Position numbers and translations under genes: made by a program | Shown: positions 1 through 8,585 of the stretch, piece by piece | Layout: each line of letters opens with the position of its first letter | Position numbering within the stretch: the stretch's first letter is position 1 | From: an uncultured Verrucomicrobiota bacterium | Lineage (GTDB): Bacteria; Verrucomicrobiota; Verrucomicrobiia; Limisphaerales; UBA9464 | DNA length: 37,406 nucleotides | Direction of reading: 5' to 3' | Assembly: GCA_903842505.1 (NCBI GenBank) | Contig: CAIMMI010000212.1 | Location: forward strand, 1 to 37,406 | The notes under the pieces: model-generated | Database searches by the model: none | Told to the model about the DNA's origin: nothing | What the model saw: only the letters and a program-made list of their open reading frames with translations

Positions 1-427
1 GGGTGCGGGCCGGCTTGAAACTTGAATCTGAAAACTTGCGACTTCAGCAACGGCTCGACGGAGTCTCGCCCCACCCCATCAGCGGCCTCCTCACGGTGGG
101 GCGAGTGTCCTCACGAGCCGGTCGGGGAGTCCCAAGTTTCAGGATTCAAGGCCAGCGCTTGAAACTTGAATCTGAAAACTTGCGACTTCAGCACCGGCTC
201 GAGTCTCGCCCCACCCGCTCTGCGCCCCTGCGTCCCTGCGGGAAACCTGCCCCCTCCGGGAACACCCGAGGCGGGCAAACAACCACAATAGCAATGACAG
301 CAAGGTCCTTCCCTACCGTTGCTGTCGTCGTTTAAAACTCCTCTTCCCGGGACCACCGCTGTTCCCCGCTCGCGCCGCCCACCGCATCCTGACTTTCCGA
401 TCTGCGAACCCACGCTACGATGCCCGC
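1..427. repeat. Intergenic spacer with 37-bp direct repeats
   Basis: No convincing gene is visible here. A 37-bp sequence beginning GCTTGAAACTTGAATCTG occurs twice without mismatch, at 13-49 and 157-193. Between the copies, 134-150 (AAGTTTCAGGATTCAAG) is close to the reverse complement of 165-183, so a stem is possible. Each 37-mer is followed by a form of CGGCTCGACGGAGTCTCGCC; the second copy is shortened. The same tail recurs at about 24511-24530, and a related form at about 10560-10578. A GTGGGGCGAGTGTCC motif at about 98-112 recurs near 2781-2796. These look like dispersed noncoding repeats of a Verrucomicrobia-type genome. The remainder, about 220-427, shows nothing recognisable apart from the leader of the next gene. 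Confidence 0.7.
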
Positions 428-2710
428 ATGAAGTTCACCGTCGGCGGGACCTTGGGTGCGATCAGCCTCGCCGCGATCCTCGCCTACCCCGCTATCGGAG
501 CACCCGCCGCGAAGCTTCGCCCACTCCGGACTCGTTCCGGACAGCCGACCAATCCGGTCAGCCCGACTTCCGCCACCAACGCGGTCGACCTCTCCACCGA
601 GGAACTCGCCCGCCGCACCCGTCCCAGCCTCGTCGTCCTCGCCACGCGCGGTCGCGACGGCTCCGGCGAAGGGGTCGGCACCGGATTTGTCATCGACCCT
701 TCCGGCCTCGTCGCCACCAGCCTCCATGTCGTCGGCGAAGCCCGCCCCGTGGTCGCCCGCCTTTCGGATGGCCGCGAGGTCGAGGTCGAATCCATCCACG
801 CCTTCGACCGCCACACCGACCTCGCCATCATCCGCGTTGCCGCCACCAACCTCCCCGCCCTCGCCCTCGCCGACTCCGCCAGCCTTGCGCTGGGCGCTGA
901 GGTCGTTGCCATGGGCAATCCGCTCGGGCTCGAGAACTCGGTCGTCGCCGGCGTGCTCTCCGGCCGGCGCACGCTCGAAGAAGTCGAGATGCTCCAGATC
1001 GCCATCCCCATCGAACCCGGCAACTCCGGAGGTCCCTTGCTGGATCGCGCGGGACAAGTCCACGGCATCGTCAACGCCAAGTCCCTCCTCACCCGCAACC
1101 TCGGGTTTGCCACTCCGATCAACCTCCTGAAGCCGCTCCTCGATCACCCCAACCCGGTTCCTTTCGAACGTTGGGTCCGGACCGGCGCCATGGACCCGGC
1201 CCAATGGGAAGCCCGACTCGGAGCCCGATGGCGCCAACGAGCGGGAAAAATTGCTGTCGAAGGCGCCGGCACCGGCTTTGGCGGTCGCGCCTACATCCTG
1301 AACAAGACCGAATCCGCTGGGCTTCCCACCGAACTTTCCGTCTCGGTCCGCCTTCGAGACGAATCCGGCGCCGCCGGCCTCGTCTTCGGCGACGCATCGG
1401 ACGGTCGCCACTACGGATTTTATCCCACCGCCGGCCAACTCCGCCTCACCGCCTTCGAGGGCCCCGACATCTTCTCCTGGCGCATCATCGGCACCGTCCC
1501 CAGCCCGGCGTATCGACCCGGCGACTGGAACCAACTCCGCATCCGCCACGAGAAGGGCCGCATCCAATGCTGGGTCAATGGCGCCCAGGTCTTCGCCGTC
1601 GACGAATCCGCTTTCAGCGGCGTTCGCGTCGGCCTCACCAAGTTCCGCGATACCGCCGCCGAGTTCCGCGACTTCCGCACCGGATCCCAACCCGACGCAC
1701 CCGCCTCCCTTGATCCCAGCCTGGTCATGGCCCTCGGCGGCGTCGACCTGCCTTCCTCCCGGATCAGCCCTGCCGAACGGCTCGCCTTGCGCACCAACCT
1801 TCCAGCCTCCCGCTCCTTCATCGCCTCCCGCGCCCGCCAACTCGAACTCGAAGCCGCCCGCCTCCGCGACCTCTCCCTCCAACTCCACCGCGACCAGGTC
1901 CGCGACGACCTCGCCTCCGAACTCTCCCGCCCGGAAGATTCCATCGATCTCGCACGCGCCGCCCTCCTCGTCGCCCGACTCGACAACTCCGACCTCGACG
2001 TCGACTCCTACCGGCGCCAGATCCAGTCGCTCGCCGGCGAGGTGAAGAGCCGCTTCGCCGAAGCCACGCCCGCCAGCGAGCGCGTCGATATCCTTCGAAA
2101 ATTCCTCTTCGAGGAAAACGGATTCCACGGCAGCCGACACGACTACTACAACCGCGCCAACAGCTACCTCAACGAGGTCCTCGATGATCGCGAAGGCCTC
2201 CCGATCACCCTCAGCCTCGTCTTCCTCTGCCTCGCTGAACAGGCCGGCATCCCGCATGTCCGCGGCGTCCCGCTCCCCGGACATTTCCTGGTCCAGCACG
2301 CTCCACCCGATACCAACGCCCGGCTGATCGACGTCTTCGACAGCGGCCGTTACCTCACGCATTCCGAAGCCGACGAACTCGGAAGCAGCTTCGCCGGAGT
2401 GCCCGTGCGATCCGACCTCATGCGCCCCGCCACCAAGCGCGAGATGCTCGTGCGCCTCGTCACCAACCTCCAGGCCTTCACCGAGCGCGAATCCGGTGCC
2501 TCGGCCTCCCTCCACTATGCCGACCTGCTCGTCGCGATCGCCGGTGATCCGCGAACCGAAGCCGCCCAACGCGTCGATCGCGCCCGCTTGCGCGCGCAAT
2601 CCGGTGAAATCATCGGCGCACGCGAGGACCTGACCTGGATCCTGGAAGCCGCGCCCGCCGGCATTGATCCCGACCGCATCGCTGACATGATCCGCCGTCT
2701 CACCCCCTGA
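428..2710 (+). CDS. Exported HtrA-like serine protease fused to a SirB1/transglutaminase-like domain
   Basis: The 760-residue product starts with a signal-peptide-like segment (residues 1-25), so it should act outside the cytoplasm. Residues about 55-240 are a trypsin-like HtrA/DegP protease domain with a visible triad: His100 (TSLHVV), Asp131 (HTDLAI) and Ser200 (GNSGGP). No PDZ domain follows. Residues about 300-420 resemble a laminin-G/DUF1080-type beta-sandwich (GLVFGDASDGRHYGFY, then WNQLRIRHEKGRIQCWVNG). Residues about 530-690 match the SirB1/Transglut_core2 family (EGLPITLSLVFLCLAEQAG, then LPGHFLVQ). Family knowledge supports proteolysis for the first domain; the role of the SirB1 part is uncertain because that family generally lacks a proven transglutaminase activity. 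The ATG was chosen because the signal peptide follows it at once; no ribosome binding site is seen. It converges on the sigma gene across 88 bp. Confidence 0.88.
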   Translation: MKFTVGGTLGAISLAAILAYPAIGAPAAKLRPLRTRSGQPTNPVSPTSATNAVDLSTEELARRTRPSLVVLATRGRDGSGEGVGTGFVIDPSGLVATSLHVVGEARPVVARLSDGREVEVESIHAFDRHTDLAIIRVAATNLPALALADSASLALGAEVVAMGNPLGLENSVVAGVLSGRRTLEEVEMLQIAIPIEPGNSGGPLLDRAGQVHGIVNAKSLLTRNLGFATPINLLKPLLDHPNPVPFERWVRTGAMDPAQWEARLGARWRQRAGKIAVEGAGTGFGGRAYILNKTESAGLPTELSVSVRLRDESGAAGLVFGDASDGRHYGFYPTAGQLRLTAFEGPDIFSWRIIGTVPSPAYRPGDWNQLRIRHEKGRIQCWVNGAQVFAVDESAFSGVRVGLTKFRDTAAEFRDFRTGSQPDAPASLDPSLVMALGGVDLPSSRISPAERLALRTNLPASRSFIASRARQLELEAARLRDLSLQLHRDQVRDDLASELSRPEDSIDLARAALLVARLDNSDLDVDSYRRQIQSLAGEVKSRFAEATPASERVDILRKFLFEENGFHGSRHDYYNRANSYLNEVLDDREGLPITLSLVFLCLAEQAGIPHVRGVPLPGHFLVQHAPPDTNARLIDVFDSGRYLTHSEADELGSSFAGVPVRSDLMRPATKREMLVRLVTNLQAFTERESGASASLHYADLLVAIAGDPRTEAAQRVDRARLRAQSGEIIGAREDLTWILEAAPAGIDPDRIADMIRRLTP

Positions 2711-2798
2711 TCAGCCAGCCATCGGCCGCCGGATCGGGAGTTCCCAGTCGCCAGTTTCCAGATTCCAGACGCCCGCTTCGGTGGGGCGAGTGTCCCCC

Positions 2799-3863
2799 TC
2801 ACCCAGCCACCATCAGTGCCGTCAACTCCGGATCCATCTCCGCCTCCCGCTTCTCGATCCAACGCCGCAACTTGACCATGGCGCCGTTCTGGATCTGACG
2901 GATCCGTTCCCGCGTCACCCCGAAGTGCTGGCCGACTTCCTCCAGGGTCTTCTCTCCCCCGCCATCCAGCCCAAAACGATACCTCAGGATCGTCTGCTCC
3001 CGCTGATCCAACCGGCCCACAAACTCCCGAATCATCGCGTGCGACTGCTCCGTCTGGATCGACTGGTCCGCCGTCTGCATCATCTCGTCCCGGACGCGCT
3101 CCGCATAGGTCGTGTCGTCATCCTCACCGATCGGCGCATCCAGCGAGGTCGGCCGTTGGCTCGCTTCCAGCAACTCGGTCACCCGCCGAGCCGTCATGCC
3201 CAGGGCCTCCGCCACCTCGGCGTCCGTCGCCTCGCGGCCCAACTCCTCCTGTAGCTGCATCGCCGTCCGCCGGATCTTGGCGATGCGATCCACCAGATGG
3301 ACCGGAACGCGGATCGTACGGCCCTGGTTCGCAATCCCGCGCTTGATGGACTGCTTGATCCACCACGCGGCGTAGGTCGAAAGCTTGGCGCCCTTGCGCG
3401 GATCGAACCGCTGCACCGCCCGCATCAGCCCCATGTTGCCCTCGTTGATCATGTCGAGGAGCGGCAGGCCCATGCCGTCGTAATCGTGAGCGATCTTTAC
3501 GACGAGCCGTAGATTGGACCGGATCATCCGCTCCCGGGCCTCTGCATCCCCCTTGCGGATCCGCTCCGCCAACTCGACCTCCTGCTCCGGCGTCAGAAGG
3601 GGTGTCTCGCTGATTTCCCGAAGGTACATCCGCAGGGCGAAGTCCCCGCTCAATCCGCCCCGGTCGATCGTTACGATCGGAGCCGCATCCACGGCCTCGC
3701 GTGGCACGTGCACCGGAGGCAGGACCGGCCCGGCGGGAACCACGGCCTGCTTGGCAGGCCGGATCCGACGTGCGGTGGATCGCGCCCTGGATGCTGTCCG
3801 GGTCGCGCGCACCCCGCTTCGCCGTTCCGACTTCAACTGGGTCCTCGAACGAATCACAGGCAT
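2799..3863 (-). CDS. RNA polymerase sigma-70 factor, group 2 (RpoS/SigA-like)
   Basis: The 354-residue protein has a basic, Arg-rich N-terminus (residues 1-45) and then the complete sigma-70 core. Region 1.2 is at about 75-103 (MYLREISETPLLTPEQEVEL). Region 2 is at about 105-185, with the core-binding and -10-reading motifs NLRLVVKIAHDYDG, INEGNMGLMRAV and STYAAWWIKQSIKRGIANQG. Region 3 follows (RVPVHLVDRIAKI). The region 4 helix-turn-helix is at about 285-345 ([20 protein letters not shown]). Region 1.1 is absent, which points to an alternative or stress-type group-2 factor. The window also encodes the principal factor at 16497-18791. The gene stands alone. The ATG at 3863 has no Shine-Dalgarno. 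Which promoters it reads cannot be told from sequence. Confidence 0.92.
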   Translation of the reverse strand: MPVIRSRTQLKSERRSGVRATRTASRARSTARRIRPAKQAVVPAGPVLPPVHVPREAVDAAPIVTIDRGGLSGDFALRMYLREISETPLLTPEQEVELAERIRKGDAEARERMIRSNLRLVVKIAHDYDGMGLPLLDMINEGNMGLMRAVQRFDPRKGAKLSTYAAWWIKQSIKRGIANQGRTIRVPVHLVDRIAKIRRTAMQLQEELGREATDAEVAEALGMTARRVTELLEASQRPTSLDAPIGEDDDTTYAERVRDEMMQTADQSIQTEQSHAMIREFVGRLDQREQTILRYRFGLDGGGEKTLEEVGQHFGVTRERIRQIQNGAMVKLRRWIEKREAEMDPELTALMVAG

Positions 3864-3917
3864 GAATCAGACAAAAGCAGTCTGCCTGCCACCGCGAACC
3901 GTCACCCCAACAAAACC

Positions 3918-3946
3918 TGTATCCAGCCCAGACAAGTTTGAGACAA
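3918..3946 (-). promoter_or_regulatory. Possible sigma-70-type promoter for the group-2 sigma gene
   Basis: On the minus strand TTGTCT (3946-3941) and GATACA (3923-3918) are separated by 17 nt, about 55 nt upstream of the sigma start codon. The match to TTGACA/TATAAT is only partial (4/6 and 3/6), so chance is a real alternative. The rest of the 285-bp spacer (3864-4148) shows no other feature. Confidence 0.2.
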
Positions 3947-4148
3947 ACCCCACGATCACCCGGTTCAAGCCCAAGCAAACCAACGATTTAAAGCGATCAA
4001 AACCGAAACCGCCCTCCCTGAGGCGCCCCAGGGGTTCCGCCAGGTTTCTTACCCCTCAAGCCCGGGTCGCCGATCGCTCCCGCAGGCTTCGGATACCCGG
4101 TGATCGCCCCCGATCAATAAATGCCCGCCCCAAAGCCCTCGCTCTCCT

Positions 4149-5990
4149 TCACCGCTTCCGGGCCGCGATCCAGGCCTTCATCCGGGGTTCCAGCATGGTC
4201 AGTGGCAAGGCACCACGCGAAAGGAGTTCGTCGTGGAACTGACGGAGATCGAAGTCCGAACCCAACTCCCGTTCCGCGAGCAGGCGCAGGTCGCGGATCT
4301 TCAACTGACCGATCTTGTAGGCCAGTGCCTGCCCCGGCCAGACGATGTACCGGTCGACCTCCACGACGATGTCATGCTCGGTCTTGCCGGCATTCTCCCG
4401 GAAGAACCGGATGGCCTGATCCCGGGTCCACCCCTTCGAATGCATGCCGGTGTCGAGCACCAGTCGAATCGCGCGCCACATCTCGTAGGTCAACTGCCCG
4501 AACTTCGAGTAGGGATCCTGATAGAGCCCGAGGTCCGGACCCAGGCTCTCCGCGTACAGGGCCCAACCCTCGACGAAGGCCGTGGTCTCCGCATGCTTCT
4601 GGAAGTCCGGTGAACCCTCGTTCTCCTGCGCGAGCGCAATCTGGAGGTGATGTCCCGGCACGGCTTCATGCAGCGTCAATGCCTCCATCTCCCACTTCGG
4701 CCGCATGCGGAGGTTGTAGGTATTGGCGAAAAAATTGCCCGGTCGGCCTGCCGACAATGCACCCGGCTGATAATACGCCGTGGTCTGCGACCGCTCGGCG
4801 TACGACGGAATCGGCATCACACCGTAAGGCAACCGCGGAAGTCGGCCGAAGAGCTTCGGGAGCCCGCCGTCAACCCGCTTCGAGATGTCGCGGTATCCGG
4901 CGAGCAACGCCGTACCGGTCTCATGGAAGTACTTTTCCTCGGTCCGCAGGTGCTCGAAGAACGCTCCCAGGTCCCCCTGGAATCCGGCTTCAACCCGGAT
5001 CTGCTCCATGGCGGCCCGGATGCGCCGCACCTCGGAAAGCCCGATCTCATGGATCTCGGTCGCCGACAGCTTGGTCGTCGTGCTGCGCCGAACCCGATGC
5101 GCATACCACTCCTGGCCATCAGGAAGGTCGACGCAGGCAATGTTCGTCCGTGCGCCGGGCAGATAATCGTCGGTCAGGAAGCGATGCAGCTCCCGGTAGG
5201 CCGGGTAGATTCCGTTGGTAATGCTGGCGAGGGCCTTCGAGCGCCAGGCGGACTTTTCCGCTTCGGACGCCGCGGGTGGAAGACTCGAGAACGGCTGGAA
5301 GAACGGGCTCCTGGCGGGATCGGCTGGCAACAGACTCAGCACCTGGGCGGGCACGTCCCGGAGGACAATGCGCGGCGGCGTGATGCCCCGACCCAACCCT
5401 TCCCGCAGCACCGCGATGCACTGACGGATGTAGGCCGGCGCCGCATCCAACCGAGCCAGGACATCCTGGACTCCGCGACCCGTCGACGCGGACATGAGCG
5501 ACAGGGTCTGCGCCACGTCCTGCTGAGGCCCCTGAAGCTGGTTGAGCAGCAGGTACTCGGACGGAAACCGCACGCCCTCCTCGTCCATCCGCAGGTAGGC
5601 GTCGAACAGGTCGAAGTACAACCGGGAGTCCGGGTCGAGCGCTGACACGTCGATCGACCCGAGCGCCTTGCGGGTCCGCGACACATCGAGCTTCCGTCGT
5701 TCGATCGCTCCCCGCGAAAGGTCGTTCCAGCGGTCGTTGAACTCCGGGAAGCCCGTGTAGGTCGCGGTCTCCGGGCTGTCGGACATCGAATACCGCCATT
5801 GCAGGCTGAAGAGCGCCCGCAGCCTCCCCGGTTCGTTGGTCTTGCCCTTGAGGACATGGATCTCGGAGAAGGCGGCATCGAACTCACCCGGGCTCGCCGG
5901 CCCGGCCGCGCCCAGGCTCCCGGCCGCGCACAGCGCCGCCAACCCGATGGATCGCCACCACCGCCTCCCGCCGCGCAACGCCTGCATCAT
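4149..5990 (-). CDS. DUF885-family exported metallopeptidase-like protein
   Basis: The 613-residue product has an N-terminal signal peptide (about residues 1-30: Arg/Trp-rich, then GLAALCAAGSLGAAG) and matches DUF885, a gluzincin-like family. The expected zinc site is visible at about residue 440 (TLHEAVPGHHLQ, an HExxxxH-type pattern), and a downstream glutamate motif at about 470 (FVEGWALYAESLG). The C-terminal GQALAYKIGQLKIRDLR segment is also typical. The family is thought to cleave peptides in the periplasm or at the surface; substrate specificity is unknown. The start is one of two adjacent ATGs (5990, 5987). It lies 19 nt downstream of the beta-lactamase-like gene on the same strand, so the two may be co-transcribed. 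Length is normal for the family. Confidence 0.85.
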   Translation of the reverse strand: MMQALRGGRRWWRSIGLAALCAAGSLGAAGPASPGEFDAAFSEIHVLKGKTNEPGRLRALFSLQWRYSMSDSPETATYTGFPEFNDRWNDLSRGAIERRKLDVSRTRKALGSIDVSALDPDSRLYFDLFDAYLRMDEEGVRFPSEYLLLNQLQGPQQDVAQTLSLMSASTGRGVQDVLARLDAAPAYIRQCIAVLREGLGRGITPPRIVLRDVPAQVLSLLPADPARSPFFQPFSSLPPAASEAEKSAWRSKALASITNGIYPAYRELHRFLTDDYLPGARTNIACVDLPDGQEWYAHRVRRSTTTKLSATEIHEIGLSEVRRIRAAMEQIRVEAGFQGDLGAFFEHLRTEEKYFHETGTALLAGYRDISKRVDGGLPKLFGRLPRLPYGVMPIPSYAERSQTTAYYQPGALSAGRPGNFFANTYNLRMRPKWEMEALTLHEAVPGHHLQIALAQENEGSPDFQKHAETTAFVEGWALYAESLGPDLGLYQDPYSKFGQLTYEMWRAIRLVLDTGMHSKGWTRDQAIRFFRENAGKTEHDIVVEVDRYIVWPGQALAYKIGQLKIRDLRLLAERELGSDFDLRQFHDELLSRGALPLTMLEPRMKAWIAARKR

Positions 5991-6009
5991 TCGAAAAGAC
6001 TATCGCGCC

Positions 6010-7488
6010 TCATTCCAGACGTCCACGAAGCGTCGCCCCCTTCGTCGCCCCAAAGCCCACGTTGCTCTCGGATTCCAGCACCACGCCGTCCGCCTCGAAA
6101 CGCAAACGCAGGGTCTGCACAAAGGGCGTCTCCGTCGCCGCCACCGCCATCGTAAAGGTCCGATCCGCCGTCCACGCGCCCGCGCCCGAAAGCGGCACGT
6201 CCACATAAGGCCCGAAGTCCCCACGTGCCCGCTGCCAACGTCCGGTGGCACACCCCAACCGACTCTCCCGGCCGTTCGCGCTCCGCGTCACCACCCAACC
6301 TTCGCCCTCGGCATCGATCTGTATCGAGCCGAGCCCGGCGTCGTTCGCCGGGAACACGATCCTTCGCCCAACCACTCCCGCCGGGGCCGACACCCCCGCA
6401 GCCGCGACGGGCGTCGGCAGCGCCAACCGCGCGAGCTTCTCCGTCAACCGCACGTGGGCAGCGTTGTTCTTCCGGATCGGCTTGCGACCCAGGTTCGGCA
6501 GGAGCTCGGTCCAGACGAGGTCGAGCACGCCCTGCATGTCCCGCAGGCCGCTCGTGATCGCCAACACCGCGTCCTGCTCCGGGAACACGATGCAATACTG
6601 CCCGAACGCCCCATCCCCGCGGTACGCGCCATTCCGGCAACGCCAGAACTGGAAGCCATAGCCCTGGTCCCAATCACTCTTCGGATTACTCCCGTTCGAC
6701 ACCTGTCGCGACGTCGCCATCGTCACCCACGACTCCGGCAGGAGCTGCCGCCCGTCCCACCGGCCCTTCTGCAGGTACAATTGGCCAAACTTCGCGATGT
6801 CCTCGGTCCGGACCTTCAGGCCATACCCGCCCAGGCTGATCCCGCCGGCGTTCGTCGACCACGTCGGCCCGCGGATTCCCAGCGGGCTGAACAGCCGCGA
6901 CTGGAGGTAGTCGAGGACGTTCTGACCGGTCTGCTTCTGCACGATCGCCGACAGCATGAACGTCGCCGGCGTGTTGTATTTGAAGTGAGTGCCCGGCTTG
7001 TGGGGCACCGGATGTGCCAGGAACGACGCCGGCGAAATCTTGTCCGCCGAAGCCGAGGTCTCGTCCTGGTGCCCCGTCGACATCGTCAGCAGGTCGCGCA
7101 CGCGCATCGACTTCAGGTTGGCCGACGGCGACCCCGGAGCGTCCCCGGGGAAGAACCCCATCACCTCGTCATCGACCGTCAGCTTGCCTTCCGCTGCCGC
7201 AAAACCCACCGCCGTCGAAGTGAAGCTCTTGCTCAACGAGTACAACTCGTGCAACGACCCCGCCTCGTAGGGCGCCCACCACCCCTCCAGAACCACGCTT
7301 CCCCGGCGCACCAGCATCACGCTGTGCACACCACCCCCGCGTTGGTCCAGCGCCTCCACGAACTTCAGGAGCACTTCCGACGACACACCTTGCGACTCCG
7401 GCGTCGCCCGCGGCAGCGGACCATTGCCCTGCCCCGCTACCCGCATCAGCACCCACAGCAGTCCGACAAACCGAAAGAGGATCTTCAT
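6010..7488 (-). CDS. Beta-lactamase class C-like serine hydrolase
   Basis: The 492-residue product belongs to the serine beta-lactamase/DD-peptidase/esterase superfamily (PF00144). The nucleophile motif SxxK is S84-L-S-K87 (LYSLSKSFTSTAVGFA). A tyrosine motif follows at Y171 (HFKYNTPATFML) and a Gly-rich third motif near YRGDGAFGQYCIVFPEQ. An N-terminal hydrophobic stretch (MKILFRFVGLLWVLMRVAGQ) acts as the signal sequence. The ATG at 7488 is preferred over an in-frame start 11 codons upstream because the signal begins there. The C-terminal ~120 residues form an extra beta-rich domain that may shape the substrate site. True beta-lactam resistance is not implied; most PVC members are esterases or peptidases of unknown substrate. 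The DUF885 gene follows after 19 nt. Confidence 0.85.
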   Translation of the reverse strand: MKILFRFVGLLWVLMRVAGQGNGPLPRATPESQGVSSEVLLKFVEALDQRGGGVHSVMLVRRGSVVLEGWWAPYEAGSLHELYSLSKSFTSTAVGFAAAEGKLTVDDEVMGFFPGDAPGSPSANLKSMRVRDLLTMSTGHQDETSASADKISPASFLAHPVPHKPGTHFKYNTPATFMLSAIVQKQTGQNVLDYLQSRLFSPLGIRGPTWSTNAGGISLGGYGLKVRTEDIAKFGQLYLQKGRWDGRQLLPESWVTMATSRQVSNGSNPKSDWDQGYGFQFWRCRNGAYRGDGAFGQYCIVFPEQDAVLAITSGLRDMQGVLDLVWTELLPNLGRKPIRKNNAAHVRLTEKLARLALPTPVAAAGVSAPAGVVGRRIVFPANDAGLGSIQIDAEGEGWVVTRSANGRESRLGCATGRWQRARGDFGPYVDVPLSGAGAWTADRTFTMAVAATETPFVQTLRLRFEADGVVLESESNVGFGATKGATLRGRLE

Positions 7489-7641
7489 GGAAGGGCCACC
7501 AGTCTCCAGAACCCAAACCACCCGTCACCGAAAAATTCCCGGCGCAGCGTGGCAACCGTCCCAGCGCCCCAGCCTGCGTCGTGAAAGTTCAAACTCCGAT
7601 CTCACCTCCCCCAGTCCATCCACCTCAGGCCGTCCCCGGAT

Positions 7642-8532
7642 TCACCCTTCGAACCGGACCCCGGCGCTTTCCAGATCCGGGGTTGCGCCCGCCTGCGTGC
7701 ACACATACGCCGCGACATCCGTTGCGCACCGCAGCAACCGCGGCGTCGGCCACCCCTTCAGCAATCCCATCACGAGCGCCGCCGTGAACGCATCCCCGGC
7801 CCCGACCGTGTCGACGACCTGGACCGCCCTGGCTGGTTCGCGGCTCCACTCGCCCTCGCGCAGCAGGCAACTCCCCAACTCCCCGAGGGTGAGCACGACG
7901 ACCCGAAGCCCGAACCGGTCCGCCAAAACCCGCACCTGATCCTCCGCGGTTCCTTCCAATCCGAATTGCGCAGCCAGTTCCGGCAACTCGTCGTCGTTCA
8001 GCTTCAGGACGTCCGCCATCCCGAGCGATTCCCGGATCACGTCCGCCGAGACGAACGGTTTCCGCAAGTTGATGTCGCAGACCCGCAACGCGCCTTCCGA
8101 TGCCGTCGCCACCAACTCGTGCACCGCCCGCCGTCCGGTCTCCGTCCGCTGCGCCAGCGTCCCGAAACAGACCGCCTGCGCGGCCTGAACCAATCCCTTC
8201 GCCTCGATTCCCGCGTCCAATGCATCCCACGCCACCCCTTCCCGGATCCGGAACGCCGGCTTGCCCCAGGGATCCACGTCGACCTCCACTGTACCCGTCG
8301 GCCAATCCTCCAGACGTCGGACGCACGAGACATCGACGCCCCGCTCCGACAAACGCCGCCAGGCCTCGTCGCCCAAGGCGTCCCGACCGACCGCAGACAC
8401 CAGGCTCACGCGCGCTCCGAGCGATTGGCAATGGCACGCGAAGTTGGCCGGCGCGCCACCCAATCTGGCGCCGTCGGGGAAGAGGTCCCAGAGGACTTCA
8501 CCGATGCTGACGATGCGGATTTCACTTTTCAT
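7642..8532 (-). CDS. PfkB-family carbohydrate kinase (fructokinase-like)
   Basis: The 296-residue cytoplasmic protein has the ribokinase/PfkB fold. Signature 1 is seen at residues 25-31 (GGAPANFA). Signature 2 is at residues 241-249 (DTVGAGDAF), with the catalytic base Asp247 in the GAGD anion-hole motif. The N-terminal MKSEIRIVSIGEVLWDLFPDG resembles bacterial fructokinases, which phosphorylate fructose with ATP; the exact sugar cannot be fixed from sequence. It sits 53 nt downstream of the DUF1549/DUF1553 gene on the same strand and may be read with it. The ATG at 8532 gives full family length; no Shine-Dalgarno is present. Confidence 0.88.
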   Translation of the reverse strand: MKSEIRIVSIGEVLWDLFPDGARLGGAPANFACHCQSLGARVSLVSAVGRDALGDEAWRRLSERGVDVSCVRRLEDWPTGTVEVDVDPWGKPAFRIREGVAWDALDAGIEAKGLVQAAQAVCFGTLAQRTETGRRAVHELVATASEGALRVCDINLRKPFVSADVIRESLGMADVLKLNDDELPELAAQFGLEGTAEDQVRVLADRFGLRVVVLTLGELGSCLLREGEWSREPARAVQVVDTVGAGDAFTAALVMGLLKGWPTPRLLRCATDVAAYVCTQAGATPDLESAGVRFEG

Positions 8533-8585
8533 GCGTGCCCGTATTGAAGGCCGACTCCGGACGGCTGAACACAGCGAATTCCCCC

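Noticed and set aside
13-193. CRISPR array
   Set aside because: There are only two 37-bp repeats with a 107-bp gap and no Cas genes nearby.
332-2599. 755-codon minus-strand open frame
   Set aside because: It mirrors the HtrA-type fusion gene, whose protein motifs and triad are clear; the antisense product is low-complexity.
6010-7488. Antibiotic-resistance beta-lactamase
   Set aside because: The superfamily fold is present, but sequence and context fit the broad esterase/peptidase group; no resistance claim is supportable.
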